A stretch of 64,000 nucleotides of DNA from Moringa oleifera (GCA_021397835.1 JAJFZO010000272.1:186001-250000), one strand, 5' to 3'; positions 24,301 through 39,600 are shown, numbered from the stretch's first letter. A program made the numbers and translations. Notes: generated from the letters alone by a model not told the origin.

Positions 24301-27300
24301 TAATAACTCGGCAGTTGTTGAGCAACTATCACTGTTACATCGCCGTTCGACTCCTTCTGTGTTTGCCTTCATGTTTGCCTATGCCAATAACTGTGACTGT
24401 CACTAAGTCGTTGCAATGTCTCATTAGTACTGATGCTATGATCTACTAGTGTCTGCGATTGTCTAATAATAGTTGTTGGATTGTCCTAATCTAGCAACTA
24501 TCAAAGGGTCGTTGTTGGGCTCCCTCGGTGTCGTCACTAGCGTTTTCTAGTGCCATCTTTTGCCCACACTTATAACTACCTTACAACAAAAGTTGGATAA
24601 TCATTTGGCTCTTTTCATTCTTGCCCTAGCGTCCACCAATGCCACCGACTGCCTAGCTATAGTCGTTGGGTTGTCCTAACACCAGCGATGGTCATGGGAT
24701 GATCGTTGGGCTTCCTAGTGCTAGTACTGGCATTAATAGATACCGGTAAGTACCTCATAGAAATGACAAAACTGTCCTTCGGTTCCCCAAGTGTCGACGT
24801 CGGTGTCTTCCAACACCCGTCACTACCCAGTAATAATAGTAAGGTAGTCGTTGGATCCCCTCAAAGTTGGCATGAGGGTCTACTAGCACCAGCGACTTCT
24901 TCACAATAATCATTGGGCTCTCCCAATGCCGACCACTACTACTAGGGCATTGTTAAGCTCCTCTAGTGCTTGCCCTTGCGTTTACCTACACCAGCAATAA
25001 CCATTTGGCCATCGCTTAGGGGACCTAGCGTAGATATCTACCGATAACAGCAACTGTCGCTGGGTCATTGCATAGCTACCCTAATATTAGTCGTTCGGCT
25101 CTTGCAACACTAGCAACTGTCATGCAGTCATCGCTAGTTTTGCCCGATGCTGGCACCGACATCTATCCACATGAGCAACTACATGCAAAAATAGGTAAGA
25201 AGTCTCTTGGTTCGCCTCCTACTGACATTGTTGTCTGCCCATACCAATAACTGCCCCACAGTAGTAGCTGAGTAGTTGTTGGTTCCCCCAAAGCTGAAGC
25301 GAGCATTACCGAGCATCAACAACTTTCCCACAGTAGTTGTTGGGCTTTTTCAATACCCATAATAGTCATGCGATTATTGTTAGTCTCCTTGATTCTAGTA
25401 CTAGTGTCCATCGACATGAGTAGCTGCCCACAACAATAGCAGGGATGACTTTTGGTTCACCTAGTGTTCGAGTCGGAGTGTGCCAACACCAATAACTAGC
25501 CCACAATAATAGTTAGGCAATCGTTGAGTTCCCTAACAATAAGTGTAAGCATCTACTGGCCCCAACGACTTCCTAACAACCATCATTAGGCAACTTTAGT
25601 GACTATCATTGGGTCTCAGCTGAGTTTTGTTTATTCTATCACTAACATCTACCAGCATCAACAACTGCCCAATAGCAGTCATTAGGCTCTACCAATGCGA
25701 GTGACAATCATTAGGTCATCGCTAGGTTGCCTCGGTGCTAGTACTAGCGTCTATCGATGCTAATAACAACCCCACAATAATGGTTAGGCAGTCTTTGGGT
25801 TCCTCTCATGCTGGTGTCATCATTTGCCAACACTAATAACTACCCGCAATAATAACTCAATAGTCGCTAGGTTCCTTAAAAGCTAGTGCGAGTGTGTGCC
25901 AGTACGAGTGACATCCGTGCATAAGTTTTCAGGCTCTCCCAGTGCCCACTGCTATAGCTACATCATCGTTTGACCCCTTCGATGGTTGCCTTCTTGTCTA
26001 CGTGTGCTAACAATTGCCACTAAGCTAACGCAAGGAAAACCCAACACTGATGTCTGATAAGGCACGCGACTGTTACAAGTCATTGCTGAGTTGCTCTAGT
26101 ACTAATGCTGCAATCTACTAGCGTCTGCGAGTGCCCGATAATAATGTTTGGGCTATCCTAAATCCAATGACAATCAAAGCATTGTCGCTGGGCTCCTCTG
26201 ATGCCGACACTATAATTTCCCAATGTCGTCTTCTGCCAATACCTATAACTACCCCGCAAAAGCTAGACAGTCATTGGGCTCTTTTGGTGCTTGCCCTCGC
26301 TTTTACCTACGCCAGTGATTGCCTAGCTATAGTGGATGGGCTCTCTGAACACCGATGACAGTCATGGGGTGATCGTTGGGCTACTGTCGTGCTAGTACTA
26401 CCGTTAACAGACATTGGAAACTACCTCGTAGAAATGATAGGACTGTCGCTAGGTTCCTAAATGTCAACGGCGATGTTTCCCAACACCTGTCACTACCCAG
26501 TAGTAGTAGCAAGGCAGTTGTTGGGTCCCCTTAAAGTTGGCACGAGGGTCTACTAGCACTAGCGACTTCTTGACAACAGTCATTGGGCTTTCCTATTGCC
26601 AGCCACTACTACTAAGGCGTCATTAAGCTCCTCTAATGCTTGCCCTCACGTCTACCTACGCTAGTGATAATAGTTAGGCCATCATTGGGGAACCCAGTGC
26701 AGATTTTTATTGACAACAATAGCTATCACTGGGTCACTGCATCACTCCCTAAGTGCTGAGGTGGCCTCTACTAGCACTGACGACTACCCCAACATCAGTC
26801 GCTGGGCTCTTCCAATACCAACGAATATTATGCACTCGTCTTAGTGTCCCCGATCCTGGCACTGGCATCAATCGGCATGAGTTAATTTCTACCAAAATAG
26901 CTGAGATGTCTCTTAGTTCGCCTCGTGCTGACATCGGTGTCGTCCGACACCAACAACTATCCTAAGTAGTAGTTGAGTAGTCGTTGGTTCACCCAAAGCT
27001 GGAAGGAGCATCTCCCAGCACCAATAACTTTCTCGCAGTAGTTGTTAAGCTTTCTCAATACCAATAACAGTCATGCGGTCATTAATAGTCTCCCTTGATG
27101 CTAGCCTTGATGTCTACCGACATGAGCAACTGCCCACAGTAATAGCAAGGAAGTCTTTCGGTTCACCTAGGGTTGGTGTTGGTGTGTGCCAACACCAATA
27201 ACTACCCCACAATAGTAGTTGGGCAATAGTTAGGTTACTTATAAAGTAGTATGAGCATTTACCTACCCTGACGACTTCCCAACAGCCATCGTTAAGCTCT

Positions 27301-30300
27301 CCTAACGCCAACAATGACACCTATTAGGCAATCATTGGCGCAACCCAACGTAGATGTTTGACAGCTTTAATGACTATCATTAGGTCTTCGTTGAGCTTCA
27401 TTTATGCCAATACTAGCATTTACTAGCATCAACGACTGCCCAACAGCAATCTTTGGGCTCTACCAACGCGAGCGATAATCATTGGGTCATCACCAATTGC
27501 CCCGGTGCTAGTACTAGCATTTATTGAAGCTAACAACAACCTCACAATAATGGTTAGGCAGTCCTTGGGTTCCTCTTATGCTGGTGTTATCATCAACCAA
27601 CACTAATAACTACCCCACAACAATAACTCCGTAGTCGTTAGGTTCCTTCAAAGCTAGCGCTAGTATCTGCCAGCATAAGTTTTTGGGCTTTTCCAGTGCC
27701 CACTATTATTACTACACCATCGTTTGACCCTTTTATGTGGTTGCCTTCATGTTTGCTTGCGCCAGCAACTCCTACTAGGCTAACGCTAGGAAAACCAAAC
27801 ACTGATGTTTGTTAAGGCCCGCGACTGCCGCTAGGTCATTGCAGAGTTGCTCTAGTATTAATGCTACGATCTACTAGCATTTATAAGTGCTCGATAACAG
27901 TTGTTGGGCTCCCCTAAATCAAGTGACTATCGAAGCGTCATCGCTAGGCTCCTTCGATGTCAACAGTAGTGTTTACCAATGTCGTCTTCTGCCAACACCT
28001 ATAACTACCCTGCAAGAAAAGCTGGACAGTTATTAGGCTTTTTTAGTGCTTGCCTTATGTCTACTTACGCTAGTGACTATCTAACTACATTCGTTGGGCT
28101 CTCCCAACACCAAAGACGGTCATGGGGTGACCGTTGGGCTTCCATGGTGCTAGTACTAGAGTTTACACACATCGACAACTACCTCACAAAAATGATAAGG
28201 CTATCCCTAAGTTCCCTTAGTGTCGACGCCGGTGTCTCCCAACACCCATAACTACCCAGCAGTAGTAGTAAGGCAGCTGTTGGATCCCTTTAAAGTTGAC
28301 CAACGACTTCTTCACAACAGTCATTGGGCTCTCCTAATGCTAACCACTACTGCTAGGGCATCATGAAGCTCCTCTAATGCTTGCCCTCGCATTTACCTAC
28401 GCCAGCGACAACTGTTAGGTCATCGTTGGGGAACCCAGCGTAGATCTCTACCGACAACAATAGCTGTCACTCGACCATTGCATCGCTCCCTTAGTGCTGA
28501 CGGTGGCCTTTACCAGCGTTGACGACTACCCCAACATCAGTCGTTGGGCTCTTTCAACACCAACGACTATCATGTAGTCGTCACTAGTGTTCCCAGATCC
28601 TGGCATTGGAGTCAATCAACATGAGCTACTTCCTACAAAAATAGCTGAGAAGTCTCTTGATTCACCTTCTACTGACATCGATGTCTTCCAACACCCATAA
28701 TTGCCTTACAGTAGTAGTTGAATAGTCGTTGGTTCCTCTAAACCCAGAGGGAGTATCTCCCAACACCAACAATTTTCTCGCAGTAGTAATTGGGCTTTCC
28801 TAATACCAACAACGGTCATCCAATCATTGATAGTCTTCCTCGATGCTGGCATTAGTGTCTATCAACACGAGCAACTACCTGCAATAATAGCAGAGAAGTC
28901 TTTTAATTCACCTAGGGTTGGCGTCGGCGTGTGTCAACGCCAATAACTACCCCCACAATAGTAATTAGGCAATAGTTAGGTTCCCTATAAACAAGCACGA
29001 GTATCTACCTACCCCAACGACTTCCCAACAACCGTCGTTAGGCTCTCTTAAAGCCACCAATGACACCCATTAGCCAATCATTGGGGCAACCCAGCATTGA
29101 TGTTTGGCAGCTTTAGTGACTATTATTGGGTCTTTGTTAAGTTTCATTTGTGCTAGCACTACCATTTATTAGCATCAACAACTGCCCAACAATAGTCATT
29201 GGGCTTTACCAATGCGAGAGATAATCATTAGGTCTCCGCTAGTTGCCCCGATGCTAATACAAACATCTATCGATGCTAACAAAAACCCTACAATAATGGT
29301 TAGGCAGTCCTTAGGTTCTTCTTATGCTGGTGTCATCATCTACTAATACTAATAACTACTACACTATAATAACTCCGCAATCACTAGGTCCCTTCAAAGC
29401 TAGCGCAAGTATGTGCCAGTACGAGTGATATTTGTGCATAAGTTTTTGGGCTCTTCCAGTGCCCATTACTATTGCTACACCGCCGTTCGACCCCTTCAGA
29501 GGTTACCTTCATGTCTACGTGTGCCAGAAACTCCCACTAGGCTAACTCTAAGAAAACCCTATGCTGATGTTTGTTAAGGCTTGCGACTGTCGTTAGTTCA
29601 TTACTGAGTTGCTCTAATACTAATGCTAGGATCTACTAGTATCTGCGAGTGCCCAATAACAGTTGTTAGGCCCCCCTAAATCAAATGACTATAAAAGCGT
29701 GATCGCTGGCCCTTTCGATGCCAGCAGTAGCATTTCCCAATGTCGCATTTTGCCAACACCTATAACTACCTCGCACGGAAAGCTGGACAGTTGTTGGGCT
29801 CTTTCAGTGCTTCCCCTTGTGTCTACCTATGCTAGTAACTACCTAGCTATAGTCTTTGGGCTCTCCTAACACCACCGATGGTCATGGGGTGATTGTTGGG
29901 CTTTTGTGGTGCTAGTACTACAGTTTACACACACTGGCAAACTGCCATGCAGAAATAATAAGGCTTTCCCTAAGTTCACCCAGCGTCGACGCCAGTGTGT
30001 CCCAACACCCATAACTACCCAGCACTAGTAGCAAGGCAGTTGTTGGGTCCCCTTAAGGTTGGCACGAGGGTCTATTTGCACCATTGACTTCTTGACAACA
30101 GTCATTAGGCTCTCCTAACACCAAACACTACTACCAGTGCATCATTAAGCTCCTCTAATACTTGCCCTCGTGTCTAATACGCCAGCAACAACCATTAGGC
30201 CATCATTGGGGAACCCAGCAAAGATCTTTACCGATAACAGTAGCTGTCACTAGGTCATTGCATCGCTTCACCATAGCTAACGGTGGCCTCTACCAGTGTT

Positions 30301-31049
30301 GATGACTACCCCAACATTAGTCCTTGGGCGCATTCAACATCAAGGACTGTCATGCAGTCGTCACTAGTGTCCCCCAGTGCTAGTACTGGCATCAATCGAC
30401 ATGAGCTAGTTCCTACAAATATGGCTAATAAGTCTTTTGGTTTCACCTCGTGTTGACATCGGTGTCTTCCAACACCAACAACTGCCTTGTAGTAGTAGTT
30501 AAGTAGTCGTTGGTTCCCCTAACGCTGGAGAGAGCATCTCCTAGCACCAATAACTTTCCTGCAATAGTTGTTGGTCTTTCTTAATACTAACAACAGTCAT
30601 GCGGCCAACGATAGTCTCCCCAGATGCTAGCATTGATGTCTATTGACATGAACAACTGCCCGCAGTAATAGCAGGGAAGTCTTTTGGTTCACCTAGGGCT
30701 AGTGTGGGCGTGTGTTAACACCAATAACTACCCCACAATAGTAGTTGGGCAACAGTTAGGTTCCCTATAAACAAGCACGAGCATCTACCTACCCCAATGA
30801 CTTTCCAACGGCCATCGTTAGGCTCTCTTAACGCCAACAACGACACCCATTAGGCCATCATTAGGGCAACCCAGCATTGATGTTTGGCAGCTTTAGTGAC
30901 TATCATTGGGTCTTCGTAAGTTTCATTTATGCTAGCACTGGCATTTACTAGTATCAACAATTGCCCAATGGCAGCCATTGGGCTTTATCAATGCGAGCAA
31001 TAATCATTGGGTCATCGCCAGTTGACTTGGTGCTAGTACTAACGTCTAC

Positions 31050-31090
31050 CGATGCTAAGAACAACCCCACTACTATTACTATGCCATCTT
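31050..31090. other. Deletion junction in a higher-order unit
   Basis: Here AACAACCCCA, normally followed by CAATAATGGTTAGGCAG, joins directly to CTACTATTACTATGCCATC, normally about 165 bp further on. The sequence CCCAC is present at both ends in other units, so loss by short-homology recombination is likely. It accounts for the short 1605-bp spacing. Confidence 0.65.
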
Positions 31091-33984
31091 TTGGCCCCTT
31101 CGGTGGTTGCCTTCATGTCTACCTGTGCCAACAACTCCTATTAGACTAACTCTAGGAAAACCCAATGCTGATGTCTGTTAAGGCACATGACTGTTGCTAG
31201 GTGATTGCTGAGTTGCTCTAGTCCTGATGCTACAATCTACTAGCATGTGCGAGTGCCCGATAACAGTTGTTGGGCACCCCTGAATCAAGTCAGTATTGAA
31301 TCATCGTTGTTGGGCTCCTTCGGTGCTGGCAGTAATGTTTCCCAATGTCGTCTTCTGCCAACACCTATAACTTCCCCGCAACAAAAGCTGGACAGTTTTT
31401 GGGCTCTTTGAGTGCTTGCCCTCGTGTTTACTTATGCTAGTGACTGCCGAACTATAATCATTGGGCTCTCCCAACACCGCCGATGGTCACGAGGTGATCG
31501 TTGGGCTTCCGTGGTGCTAGCACTAGAGTTTATAGACACCAACAACTACCTTGCAGAAATGATAGAGCTATCCCTAATTTCCCCTAGTTCAACGTTGGTG
31601 TCTCCTAACACCCATAACTACCCAGCAGTAGTAGCAAGGCAGCCGTTGGGTCCCCTCTAAGTTGGCACGAGAGTCTACTAGCACCAACAACTTCTTCACA
31701 ATAGTCATTGGGCCCTCCCAATGCTAACCACTACTTTTAGGGCATCGTTAAGCTCCTCTAATGCTTGTCCTCGCATCTATCTATGCTAATAATAATCGTT
31801 AGACCATCGTTGGGGGAACCCAACATAGATTTTTACCAACACCAATGGTTCTCATTGGGTCATTGCATAGCTCCCTCAGTGCTGGTAGTGGCCTTTACTA
31901 GTGCTGACAACCACCCCTATATTAGTCATTAGGCTCTTTCAACCGAGCAACGGTCACGCAGTTGTCGTTAGTGTCCCCCGGTGCTGGCACTGGCATCAAT
32001 TGACATGAGCTACTTTTTATAAAAATAGCTCAAAAGTCTCTTGGTTTGCCTTATATTGACGTTGGTGTCTTCTGACACCAATAAAGGCCTTGTAGTAGTA
32101 GTTAAGTAGTCATTGGTTTCCCCAAAGCTGGAGCGAGGATCTCCCAACACCAACAACTTTCCCTTAGTAGTTTTTAGGCTTTCCAAATTCCAACAACAGT
32201 CATGCGGTCATTGATCGTCTCCCTCAGTGCTGGCACTAGCATTTATGGACATGAGCAAGTGCTCATAGCAATAGCAGGGACGTCTTTTACTTCACCTAAT
32301 GCCCGCGTCGGTGTGTGCCAACAGAAATGACTACCCCACAGCAATAGTTGGGCAATTGTTGGGTTCCTTAAAAACAATCACGAGCATTTGCCTACCTTAG
32401 CGACTTCTCAACAGCCATTGTTAGGCTTTTTTAACGCCAACAATGACACATTTGGTAATATTATTGTGGTAACCCAGCATAGATGTCTGGCAGCTTTAGT
32501 GACAATTGTTGGTTCTTTATTGAGTTTCATTTGTGCTAGCACTCACATCTATCGGCATCAATGACTGCTCAACAACAATCATTGGGCTTTACCAACGCGA
32601 GTGATTATCATTGGGTCATCGCTAGGTTGCCCTAGTGCCAGTACAAGCATCCATCAATGCTAACAACAACCCCATAATAATGCTTAAGCTGTCCATAGGT
32701 TCCTTTTATGCTGGTGTCATCATTTGTGAACATTAGTAACTACTCTGCAACAATAACTTGAGAGTCGTTGGGCTCTTTCAAAGCTAACGCGAATGTCTGC
32801 TAACACTAACAATGTCCTTGCATAAGTTTTTGGGCTCTCTTAGTGCCCACTACTACTGCTACGTTGTTGTTTGACTCCTTGTGTAGTTGCTTTCTGGCTT
32901 ACATGTGCCAACAACTGACACTAGGATGACGCTAGGAAAACCCAACGCTCATGTTTGCTAGGGCTCGCAATTGTTGCTAAGTCATTGTTGAGTTGCTCTA
33001 GTACTAACGCTGGTAATAGTTATTGGTTTCTTCTAAATCCAGTACTATCAAAGAGTCGTCTCTAGGCTCCCCTGATGCTGGCACTAGCATTTCCCAATGT
33101 CATCTTCTGCCAATACCTATGACTACCCAACAACAAAAGCTAGGTAGTCATGGGGCTTTTTTAGTGCTTGCTCTCACGTCTACTTATGCCAGTGACTACC
33201 TAGCCATAGTCATTGGGCTCTCCCAACACCAGTGACGATCACGAGGCGACCGTTTAGCTTCGCTGGTGCTAGTACTAGCATTTGCAATCACTAGAAATTA
33301 CCTCGCAAAAATGACAAAGCTGTCCCTAGGATCCCTTAGTGTCAGCGCTGGTGTCTCCCAACACCCTTAACTACCCAACAGTCGTAGCAAGCTAGCCGTT
33401 GGGTCCTCTAAAAGTTGGCACGAGGGTCTACTAGCACCAACAACTTCTTCACAACAGTCATTGGGCTCCCCCAATGCCAACCACTACTACCAGGGCATGA
33501 TTAAACTCCTTTAGTGCTTGCCCTTGCGTCTACCTATGCCAGTGACAACCGTTAGGCCATCGTTAAAGGAACTAGTGCAAATCTCTATTAACACCAGCAG
33601 CTGTCGTTGGATCATTGCATAGCTCCCCCAGTGCTGGCATTGGGCTCTAGAAGTGCCAATGACAACCCTAACATTAGTCGTTGGGCTCTTTAAACACCAG
33701 CAATTATCAAGCAATCATCCTTAATGTCCCCCAGGGCTTGCACTGGTGTCTATCGACATGAGCAACTACCTGCAAAAATAAGTGAGAAGTCTCTTGGTTT
33801 TCTCATGCTGACATCAGTGTCTGCCAACACCAACAATGGCCCTGCAGTAATTACTGAGTAGTGGTTGGTTCCCCCAAAAGTAGGAACAAGCATTTGCCAA
33901 CACAAATAACTTTTCCTCAATAGTTGTTAAGCTTTCCTAATGCGGATAAAAGTCATGCGGTCATTGTTAGTCGCCCCCGATGTT

Positions 33985-34005
33985 GGCACTCGCGTCTATG
34001 TTGAG
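33985..34005. other. Deletion junction in a higher-order unit
   Basis: CACTCGCGTCTAT, normally followed by CGACATGAGCAACTG, joins GTTGAGTTTCGTTTGTGC, a landmark usually about 310 bp downstream of the CCCCGATG motif. About 280 bp is missing, which explains the 1507-bp spacing between 33235 and 34742. Confidence 0.6.
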
Positions 34006-35857
34006 TTTCGTTTGTGCTAGTATTGGCATCTACTAGCATCAATGACTGCCCAATAGCTTTCATTGGGCTCTACCAAGGCCACTGACTATCATTGGATCAT
34101 CGCTAGGTTGGCCCAATGATAGTACAAGCATCTATTGTTGCTAACAATAACCCCGCAATAATGGTATGGCAATCCTTGGGATCCTCTTATGCTGGTGTCA
34201 TCATCTGCTGACACTAACAACTACCTCGCAATAATAAGTCGGTAGTGACTGGGTTCCTTCAAAGCTGGCGCGAGTGTCTGCCAGTACTAGTGATGACCCT
34301 GTATAAGCTTTTGGGCTTTCCTAGTCCCACTACTATTGCTATGTCATTGTTTGACTCCTTTTGTAGTTGCTTTGATGTTTACTTGTGCCAATAACTGCCA
34401 CTAGGCTAATGCTAGGAAAACCCAACACTCAAGTCTGCTAAGGCCCATAACTGTGGCTAGGTCATTGTTGAGTTGGACTAGTATTGGCGTTGTGATCTAC
34501 TAGTGTTTACGATTGCCTAACAACAGTTATTGGGCTTTTCTAAATGTTGTGGCTATCAAAGGTTGCCGCTGGGCTCCCTTAATGCTGGCACCAGTGTTTC
34601 CCAATGCTGTCTTAGGCCAACACCTATAACTACCACGCAATAAAAGTTCAATAGTCATAGGGCTCTTTTAGTGCTTGCCCTAACATCTACCTACGCTAGT
34701 GACTACCTAGCTATAGTCATTGGGCCCTCTCAACACCAGCGACGGTCATGGCCCGATCGTTGGGCTTCGTTGGTGCTTGTATGAGCATTTGCAAACACTG
34801 GCAACTACTTCGTAAAAATAACAAGGCTATCCTTATGTTTCCCTAGTGCTGGCGTTAGTGTCTCCCAACACCCGTAACTACCTAGCAGTGATAGCAAGCC
34901 AGTCGTTGGGTCCTCTCAAAGTTAGCAGAGGGTCTACGAGCACCAGCAACTTCTTCACAACAGTCATTGGGCTCCCCCAATGCCATCTACAACTACTAGG
35001 GCGGCCATCATTAGAGAAACACAACACAGATCTCTACTGATACCAGCAGCTATCGTAGGGTCATTACATAGCTCACTTAGTGCTGGCGTTGGCCTCTACC
35101 AATGCTGACGACTACCCTAGCATTAGTCGTTGGGCTTTTCTAACACCATGAACTATCAAGCAGTCATCATTAGTGTCTCCTGATACTAGCACCGACATCT
35201 ATCGACATGAGCAACTACCTATAGAAATAGGAGAGAAGTCTTTTGGTTTGCCTCGTGCTGACATCGATGTCTGCCATAACCAACAATGGCCCTGCAGTAG
35301 TAACTGAGTAGCTATTAGTTCCCCAAAAGTTGGAGCGAGCATCTGCCAACACAAAAAACTTTTTTGCAGTAGTTATTGGGCTTTCTCAATACAAACAACA
35401 TTCATGCGGTCATTGCTAGTCTCCCTCAATGCTGGCACTAGCATTTATTGACACGAGCAACTGCCCACAGCAATAGTGCTGGTGTCAACGTGTTCCAGCA
35501 CCAATAACTACCCCACAATAGTAGTTGGGTAATCGTTAGGTTCCCTAAAAATAAGCGCGAGCATCTACATGCCCCAGTGACTTCCCAACAGCCATTGTTA
35601 GTCTCTCTTAATGCCAACAACGACTTCCCAATAACCATCGTTAGGCTCTCCTAATGCCAACAATGACTCCCATTGGGCATTCCTTGGGGCAACCTAGCGT
35701 GGATGTTTGGTAGCTTTAGTGACTATCGTTGGGTCTTCGCAAAGTTTTGTTTGTGTTAACACTAGCATCTACTAGCATCAACGACTGCCCAATAGTAGTC
35801 ATTGGACTTTACCAATGCAAGCAACAATCATTGGGTCGTTGTTTAGTCGCCCCAGTA

Positions 35858-36690
35858 CTAGTACTAGCGCTTATTGATGCTAACAACGACCCTGCAATAA
35901 TGGTTGGGTAGTGCTTGGGTTCCCCTTATGCTAGTGTCATCATCTGCCAACATTAATAACTACCACGCAACAATAACTCGGCAGTCGTTGGATTCCTTCA
36001 AAACTGACGCGAGTGTCTGCAAGCACCAACGACGCCCTTACATAAGTTTTTGGGCTTTTCTTGTGCCCACTATTGTTACGTCGTCATTTGACTCCTTCTA
36101 TGGTTGCCTTCATGTCTACCTGTTCTAGCAACTACAACTAGACTAACCCTAGGAAAACCCAACGCGGATGTCTGCTAAGGCCCGTGGTTGTGGCAAGGAC
36201 ATTGCTGAGTTGTTCTAGTACTGACACTGTGATCTATCACTGTCTGCGATTGCCCGACAACAGTTGTTAGGTTACCTAGGTACTAGTACTAGCATCTATC
36301 GATGCTAACAATAACCCCGCAATGATGGTTGGGAAGTCTTTAGGTTCCTCTTATACTAGTGTCATCGTTTGCCAACACTAATAACTGCCCCGCAACAGTA
36401 ACTCTGTAGTTGTTGGGTTCCTTCAAAACTGGTGCAAGTGTTTGCCAACACCGAATGTCCTTGCATAAGGTTTTTGGGCTCTCCCAGTGCCTTACTGCTA
36501 CTACATCATCGTTCAACTCCTTCTGTGGTTGCCTTCATGTCTACCTGTGGCAGCAAGTGCCACTAGGCTGATGCTAGGAAAACCCAACGAGATGTCTGCT
36601 AAGGCCGAACCTGTGGCTAGGTCATTGCTGAGTTTCTCTAGTACTGACCCTATGATTTAGTAGTGTTTACGATTGCCTGATAATAGTTAT
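35858..36690. repeat. Partial tandem duplication of about 420 bp
   Basis: The segment starting GTACTAGTACTAGC near 35859 and running through AATAATGGTTGGG and TAAGTTTTTGGGC restarts near 36276, after a junction at about 36262-36272. This adds one sub-unit and lengthens the spacing to 2161 bp. Confidence 0.65.
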
Positions 36691-39600
36691 TGGGCTGTCT
36701 TAAATCCACTGACTATCAAATGGTCATCTCTGGGCTCCCCTAGTCTCGACACTAGCATTTCCCAATGCCGTCTTCTATCAACAACTATCACTACCCCTCA
36801 ATAAAAGCTTAACAGTCATCGGTGTCTTTTCATGCTTTCCCTCGCATCTACCTATGCCACTGAATGCCTAGCTATAGTTGTTGGGTGCTCCTAACATGTG
36901 CGACGATCATGGGGTAATCGTTGGGCTTCCCTAATGCTAGTACTAGCATTTACAAACACTGTCAACTGCCTCACATAAATGACAGGGCTGTCCTTAGGTT
37001 CCCCTTATGTCAGTGCCAGTATCATCCCACTCTGCCATTTTCGAGTGGTAGTAGAAAAGAAGTCACTGGGTCCCTTTAAAGTTGGCACAAGAGTCTATTA
37101 GCACTAGCGACTTCTTCACAACAGTCATTCGCTCTCCCAATGCTAACCACTACTACTAGGGCATCGTTAAGCTCCTCTAGTGCTTGCCCTCGCATCTGCC
37201 TAGACCAGCGACAACCATTAGGCCATTGTTGGGGGAACCCAGTGCATATCTCTACCAATACCAGTAGTTATCGTTGGGTCATTGCATAGCTCCCCAGTGC
37301 TGGCGCTTACCTTTACCAAAGCCGACGACTACCCCAACATTAGTCGTTGGGCTCCTCCAACAACTGCAATTGTCATGAAGTCATCACTAGTGTCCCCTGG
37401 TTCTCGCACTGGCATCTATCGACATGAGCAACTGCCTATAGAAATAGCTGAAAAATCTCTTGGTTCACCTCGCGCTAACATTGGTGTCTACCAACACCCA
37501 CAACCATCTCGTAGTAGTAACTCTGTAGTCGTTGGTGCCCCCAAAGTTGGAGCGAGCATCTCCCAGCACCAATAACTTTGTCGCCGTATTTTTTGGGCTT
37601 TTTCAATACTAGCAACAGTCACGCGATCATTGTTTATCTCCCTTGATGCTGGCAGTGGCATCTATCGACATGAGCAACTGCCTCAAGCAATAGTAGGGAA
37701 GTCTTTTAGTTCACCTAGTACTGGCGTCGGCATGTGCCAACATAGATAACTACCTCATAATTGTAGTTGGGCAATGGCTAGGTTCCCAAAAAATAGTGGC
37801 GAGCATCTACCTGCCCCAACAACTTCCGAATAGCCGTCATTAGGCTCTCCTAACACTAACAATGACCGCCATTGGGCAATCATTGTGGCAACCCCGCATG
37901 CATGTTTGGCAGCTTTATTGATTATTGCTGGGTCTTCATTGAGTTTCGTTTGTGCTAGCACTGACATCAACCAGCATCAATAACTACCTAAAAGCACTTA
38001 TTAGGCTCTACCAACGCGAGCAACTATCATTGCATCATCATTGGGTTGCCTCGATGCTATTACTAGGATCTATCGATGCTAACAACCCTGTAATAATTGT
38101 CGGGAAGTCTTTAGATTCCTCTATGCTGGTGGCATGATCTGCCAACACTAATAACTACCGCGCAACAATAAGTCGGCAGTTGCTGGGTTCCTTCAAAGTT
38201 GGCACGAGTGTCTACCAGCACCAGCGAACGTCTGTGCATAAGTTTTTGGGCTGTCCCAAAGCCCACTACTGCTGCTACGTCGTCATTCAACTCATTTTAT
38301 GGTTGTCGTCATGTTTACTTGTGCCAGCAACTACCACTAGGCTAACGTTAGGAAAAACCAACGCTGATTTCTACCAAGGCTTATGATTGTGGCTAGGTCA
38401 TTGCTGAGTTTCTCTAGTACTGAGCTGTGATTTACTAGTGTTTACGATTGCTTGACAACAGTTATTGGGCTGTCTTAAATCCTGTGACTATTAAAGGGTC
38501 ATCACTATGCTCCCCTAGTCTTGACACTAGCGTTTTCCAATGTCGTCTTCTGCCAACACCTACTACCTCGCAATAAAAGCTTGACAGTCATCAGTCTCTT
38601 TTAATGCTTTCCTTCATGTCTACCTGTACCACTGAATGCCTAGCTATAGTCGTTGGGCACTCGCAACACCTGCAACGGTGATGGGGTGATCATTGGGCAT
38701 CCCTGGTGCTAGTTTAGAATTTACACACACTGGTAATTACCTCACATAAATGACAGGGCTATCCTTATGTTCGCATTGTGTGGACGTCAATGCCACCCCA
38801 CCTTGCCACTTCCCAACAGTAGTAGGAAGGAAGTCATTGGGTGCCTTCAAACTTTGGCACGAAGGTCTACTAGCACTAGTCACTTCTTCAAAACAGTCAT
38901 TGGGCTCTCCCAATGCCAACTAATAAAGCGTTGTTAAGCTCCTCTAGTGCATGCCTTTGCGCCCACCTCTGCTAGAGACAACTGTTAGGCCATCGTTTGG
39001 GGAAACCAGCGTAGATCTCTATCGATACCAGCAATTGCCGTCGGGTCATTGCATAGCTCCTTAGTGCTAGTGCTGGCCTCTACTAGTGCTGATGACTACC
39101 CCAACATTAGTCGTTGGGCTTTTCCAACAACTAAAACTGTCATGAAGTCATCGTTAGTGTCCCCCGGTTATGTTATTGGCGTTTATCGACATAAGCAACT
39201 GCTTGTAAAAATATCTAAAAAGTCTCTTGGTTCACCTCATCCTAACATCGGTGTTTGCCAACACCAACAACCACCCTATAGTAGTTGTGTAGACATTGGT
39301 TCCCCTAAAGCTGGAGTGAGCATCTCCCAGCACTAACAACTTTCCCACTATAGTTTTTAGGCTTTCCTAATACCAATAACAGTCATGTGGTCATCGTGAG
39401 TACCCGTCGATGCTGGCACTAGCATCTATCGACACGAACAATTGCCTGAAACAATAGCAGGGAAGTCTTTTGGTTCACTTAATGTTGGCGTCCGCATGTG
39501 CCAACACCAATAACTATGCCACAATAGTAGTTAGGCAATTGTTAAGTTCTCTAAAAACAAGCGTGGGCATCTACCTGGCCCAACAACTTTTGAACAACCA

